From the NCBI GenBank assembly GCA_005888325.1, contig VAWU01000034.1, positions 1 through 42,334 of the forward strand: a stretch of DNA of 42,334 bases, given 5' to 3'. The stretch is from Actinomycetota bacterium (lineage in GTDB: Bacteria; Actinomycetota; Acidimicrobiia; Acidimicrobiales; AC-14). Position 1 is the stretch's first letter; the number at the start of each line of letters is the position of its first letter. The translations under genes were made by a program, and so were the position numbers. The notes below the pieces were generated by a model that was given only the letters and a program-made list of their open reading frames with translations, had not been told where the DNA came from and ran no database searches. Shown here one piece after another: positions 41,155-42,334 of the stretch.

Positions 41155-42334
41155 ATGGTCTTTCGAAGCAGCTTGGCACGACGCGGCAGAGCCGCATGTG
41201 CCGCATTCGCGCTCACGCTCGCAGGTAGCTCCGCCGCAGTCGTGCCCGCGCGTGCGAGCGCGTCGCCGGCCGGCCCGCCGGTCGACGTCATCGTGCGACA
41301 GGTCGCCGGCGCCGGACAGGCCGCGGAGGCCGCGGTCGAGACGCTCGGCGGTCACGTCGGTCGCCACCTCGGCATCATCGACGGCTTCTCGGCGCAGGTC
41401 CCGACCAACCGGGTGCCCGAGCTGTCGGCGGCACCGGGTGTCGTGTCGGTCACCCGCGACGCATCCCTCCGGCTGCAGACCGACGCGTGGACGGCGGACA
41501 GCGATCTGGGGTCCCTCCGCAATGTGGCGAAGGCGATCGGGGCAGCCGAGGCGTGGGACGAAGGGGTGACGGGCAAGGGCGTCGACGTCGCCCTCATCGA
41601 CTCCGGCGTCGCTCCCGTCGAAGGGCTCGAGGGCTCCGACAAGGTCGTCAACGGGCCCGACCTCTCATCCGAGCCCGGCGATGTCGCCCGGCCCGGCGTC
41701 GACACGTTCGGTCACGGCACCCATCTGGCGGGCATCATCGCCGGGCGCGACAGCGCTTCCGGCGCCGGGCGCTTCACGGGCATCGCGCCGGACGCGCGGC
41801 TCGTGAGCGTGAAGGTGGCTTCTGCCGATGGCGCCACCGACGTCTCCCAGGTCATCGAGGCGATCGACTGGGTGGTGCAGCACAGGCACGACAACGGGCT
41901 GAACATCCGCGTGCTGAACCTGTCGTACAGCACCGACGCGGCGCCGAGTTACGTGCTCGACCCCTTGGCCCACGCGGTCGAGTCGGCCTGGTTCCACGGG
42001 GTCGTGGTCGTGGCCTCCGCCGGCAACGACGGCCTCGAAGCGGCGCAGCTCACGAGCCCGGCCGTCGACCCGTACGTGATCGCGGTGGGGGCGTCGGACC
42101 ATCAGGGAACCCAGACGACGGCCGACGACGTGGTCGCCTCTCTGTCCAACCGCGGGAACGCGATCCGTCACGCCGACCTGGTGGCGCCGGGCCGCTCGAT
42201 CGTCAGCCTCCGCGACCCGGGCTCCTACATCGACAGCCATCACCCCGAGGGCCTCGTCGCCGGCGACGCGGAGCACCGATTCTTCCGGGGCACCGGGACC
42301 TCGCAGTCCACTGCGGTCGTGTCGGGCGCGGTCG
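41155..42334 (+). CDS. Secreted subtilisin-like serine protease (S8), cut by the window end
   Basis: An open frame of 393 codons runs off the window. It begins with a signal peptide (about 1-36, ACAAFALTLAGSSAAVVPARA) and an inhibitor-I9-like prodomain region (about 43-108). The catalytic triad of a subtilase follows: D149 in ALIDSGVA, H187 in TFGHGTHLAG, and S383 in GTGTSQSTAVVSG; the oxyanion asparagine is in SAGNDG. It would be secreted, processed, and act outside the cell. ATG chosen; no strong ribosome binding site is seen. The C-terminus and any repeat or anchor domains lie beyond the window. Confidence 0.85.
   Translation, partial: MVFRSSLARRGRAACAAFALTLAGSSAAVVPARASASPAGPPVDVIVRQVAGAGQAAEAAVETLGGHVGRHLGIIDGFSAQVPTNRVPELSAAPGVVSVTRDASLRLQTDAWTADSDLGSLRNVAKAIGAAEAWDEGVTGKGVDVALIDSGVAPVEGLEGSDKVVNGPDLSSEPGDVARPGVDTFGHGTHLAGIIAGRDSASGAGRFTGIAPDARLVSVKVASADGATDVSQVIEAIDWVVQHRHDNGLNIRVLNLSYSTDAAPSYVLDPLAHAVESAWFHGVVVVASAGNDGLEAAQLTSPAVDPYVIAVGASDHQGTQTTADDVVASLSNRGNAIRHADLVAPGRSIVSLRDPGSYIDSHHPEGLVAGDAEHRFFRGTGTSQSTAVVSGAV

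Overview
The window is high-GC DNA with dense, mostly convincing genes, many GTG/TTG starts, 1-4 bp gene overlaps and several apparently leaderless promoters. The minus-strand gene order argS-lysA-hom-thrC-(...)-rho-rpmE is the classic actinobacterial cluster (argS-lysA-hom-thrC-thrB-rho-rpmE in Mycobacterium). Together with the secreted-protein families and the adenylate-cyclase type, this points to a non-model actinobacterium, perhaps Acidimicrobiia or a relative. The phylum is well supported; the class is a guess.

Region 1 (1-15.2 kb) is the chromosomal core. Read leftwards it holds a response regulator, argS, lysA, hom and thrC, then a PQQ-type sugar dehydrogenase on the opposite strand, an ApgM-like phosphoglycerate mutase homologue, a methyltransferase, a plus-strand ABC-2 exporter, and finally a coupled cpgS-pgk2-rho run followed by rpmE. 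Two things stand out. No GHMP-type homoserine kinase (thrB) is present; its usual slot holds the ApgM-family protein, a superfamily in which homoserine kinases are known. The two genes directly upstream of rho look like the pathway to cyclic 2,3-diphosphoglycerate, a compound known mainly from methanogens. A tRNA-Arg(CCG) gene closes the core.

Region 2 (15.4-25.6 kb) looks like an acquired metal or thiol stress island. An 82-bp sequence carrying the promoter and first codons of a cation-efflux gene occurs at both ends (15.38 and 24.34 kb) and brackets about 9 kb. Inside are the cation-efflux gene, a METTL7-like methyltransferase, an ArsR regulator with an ArsP-type permease carrying a C-terminal YHS domain, a DUF2752 protein, a BlaI/M56-peptidase pair divergent from two tiny membrane proteins, a MerR-like/class III cyclase/YHS fusion, and two more methyltransferases. 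Just outside lies a MerR-type metal sensor with a textbook long-spacer palindromic promoter. No integrase or transposase is visible.

Region 3 (25.7-42.3 kb) is dominated by exported proteins: a Cna-B/SpaA-type protein, a small Thr/Pro-rich protein, a LamG/Ig-like repeat protein, a metallophosphatase with duplicated FN3-plus-beta modules, and a subtilase cut by the window end. Mixed in are a second cation-efflux homologue with a perfect 18-bp palindrome upstream, a cNMP-binding thioredoxin-reductase-like flavoprotein lacking the redox cysteines, an epoxide-hydrolase-like protein, an HTH/Clp-N pair, UspA, a degenerate aminoglycoside-phosphotransferase homologue, a VOC protein, an MFS exporter and a 57-residue BldC-like regulator.
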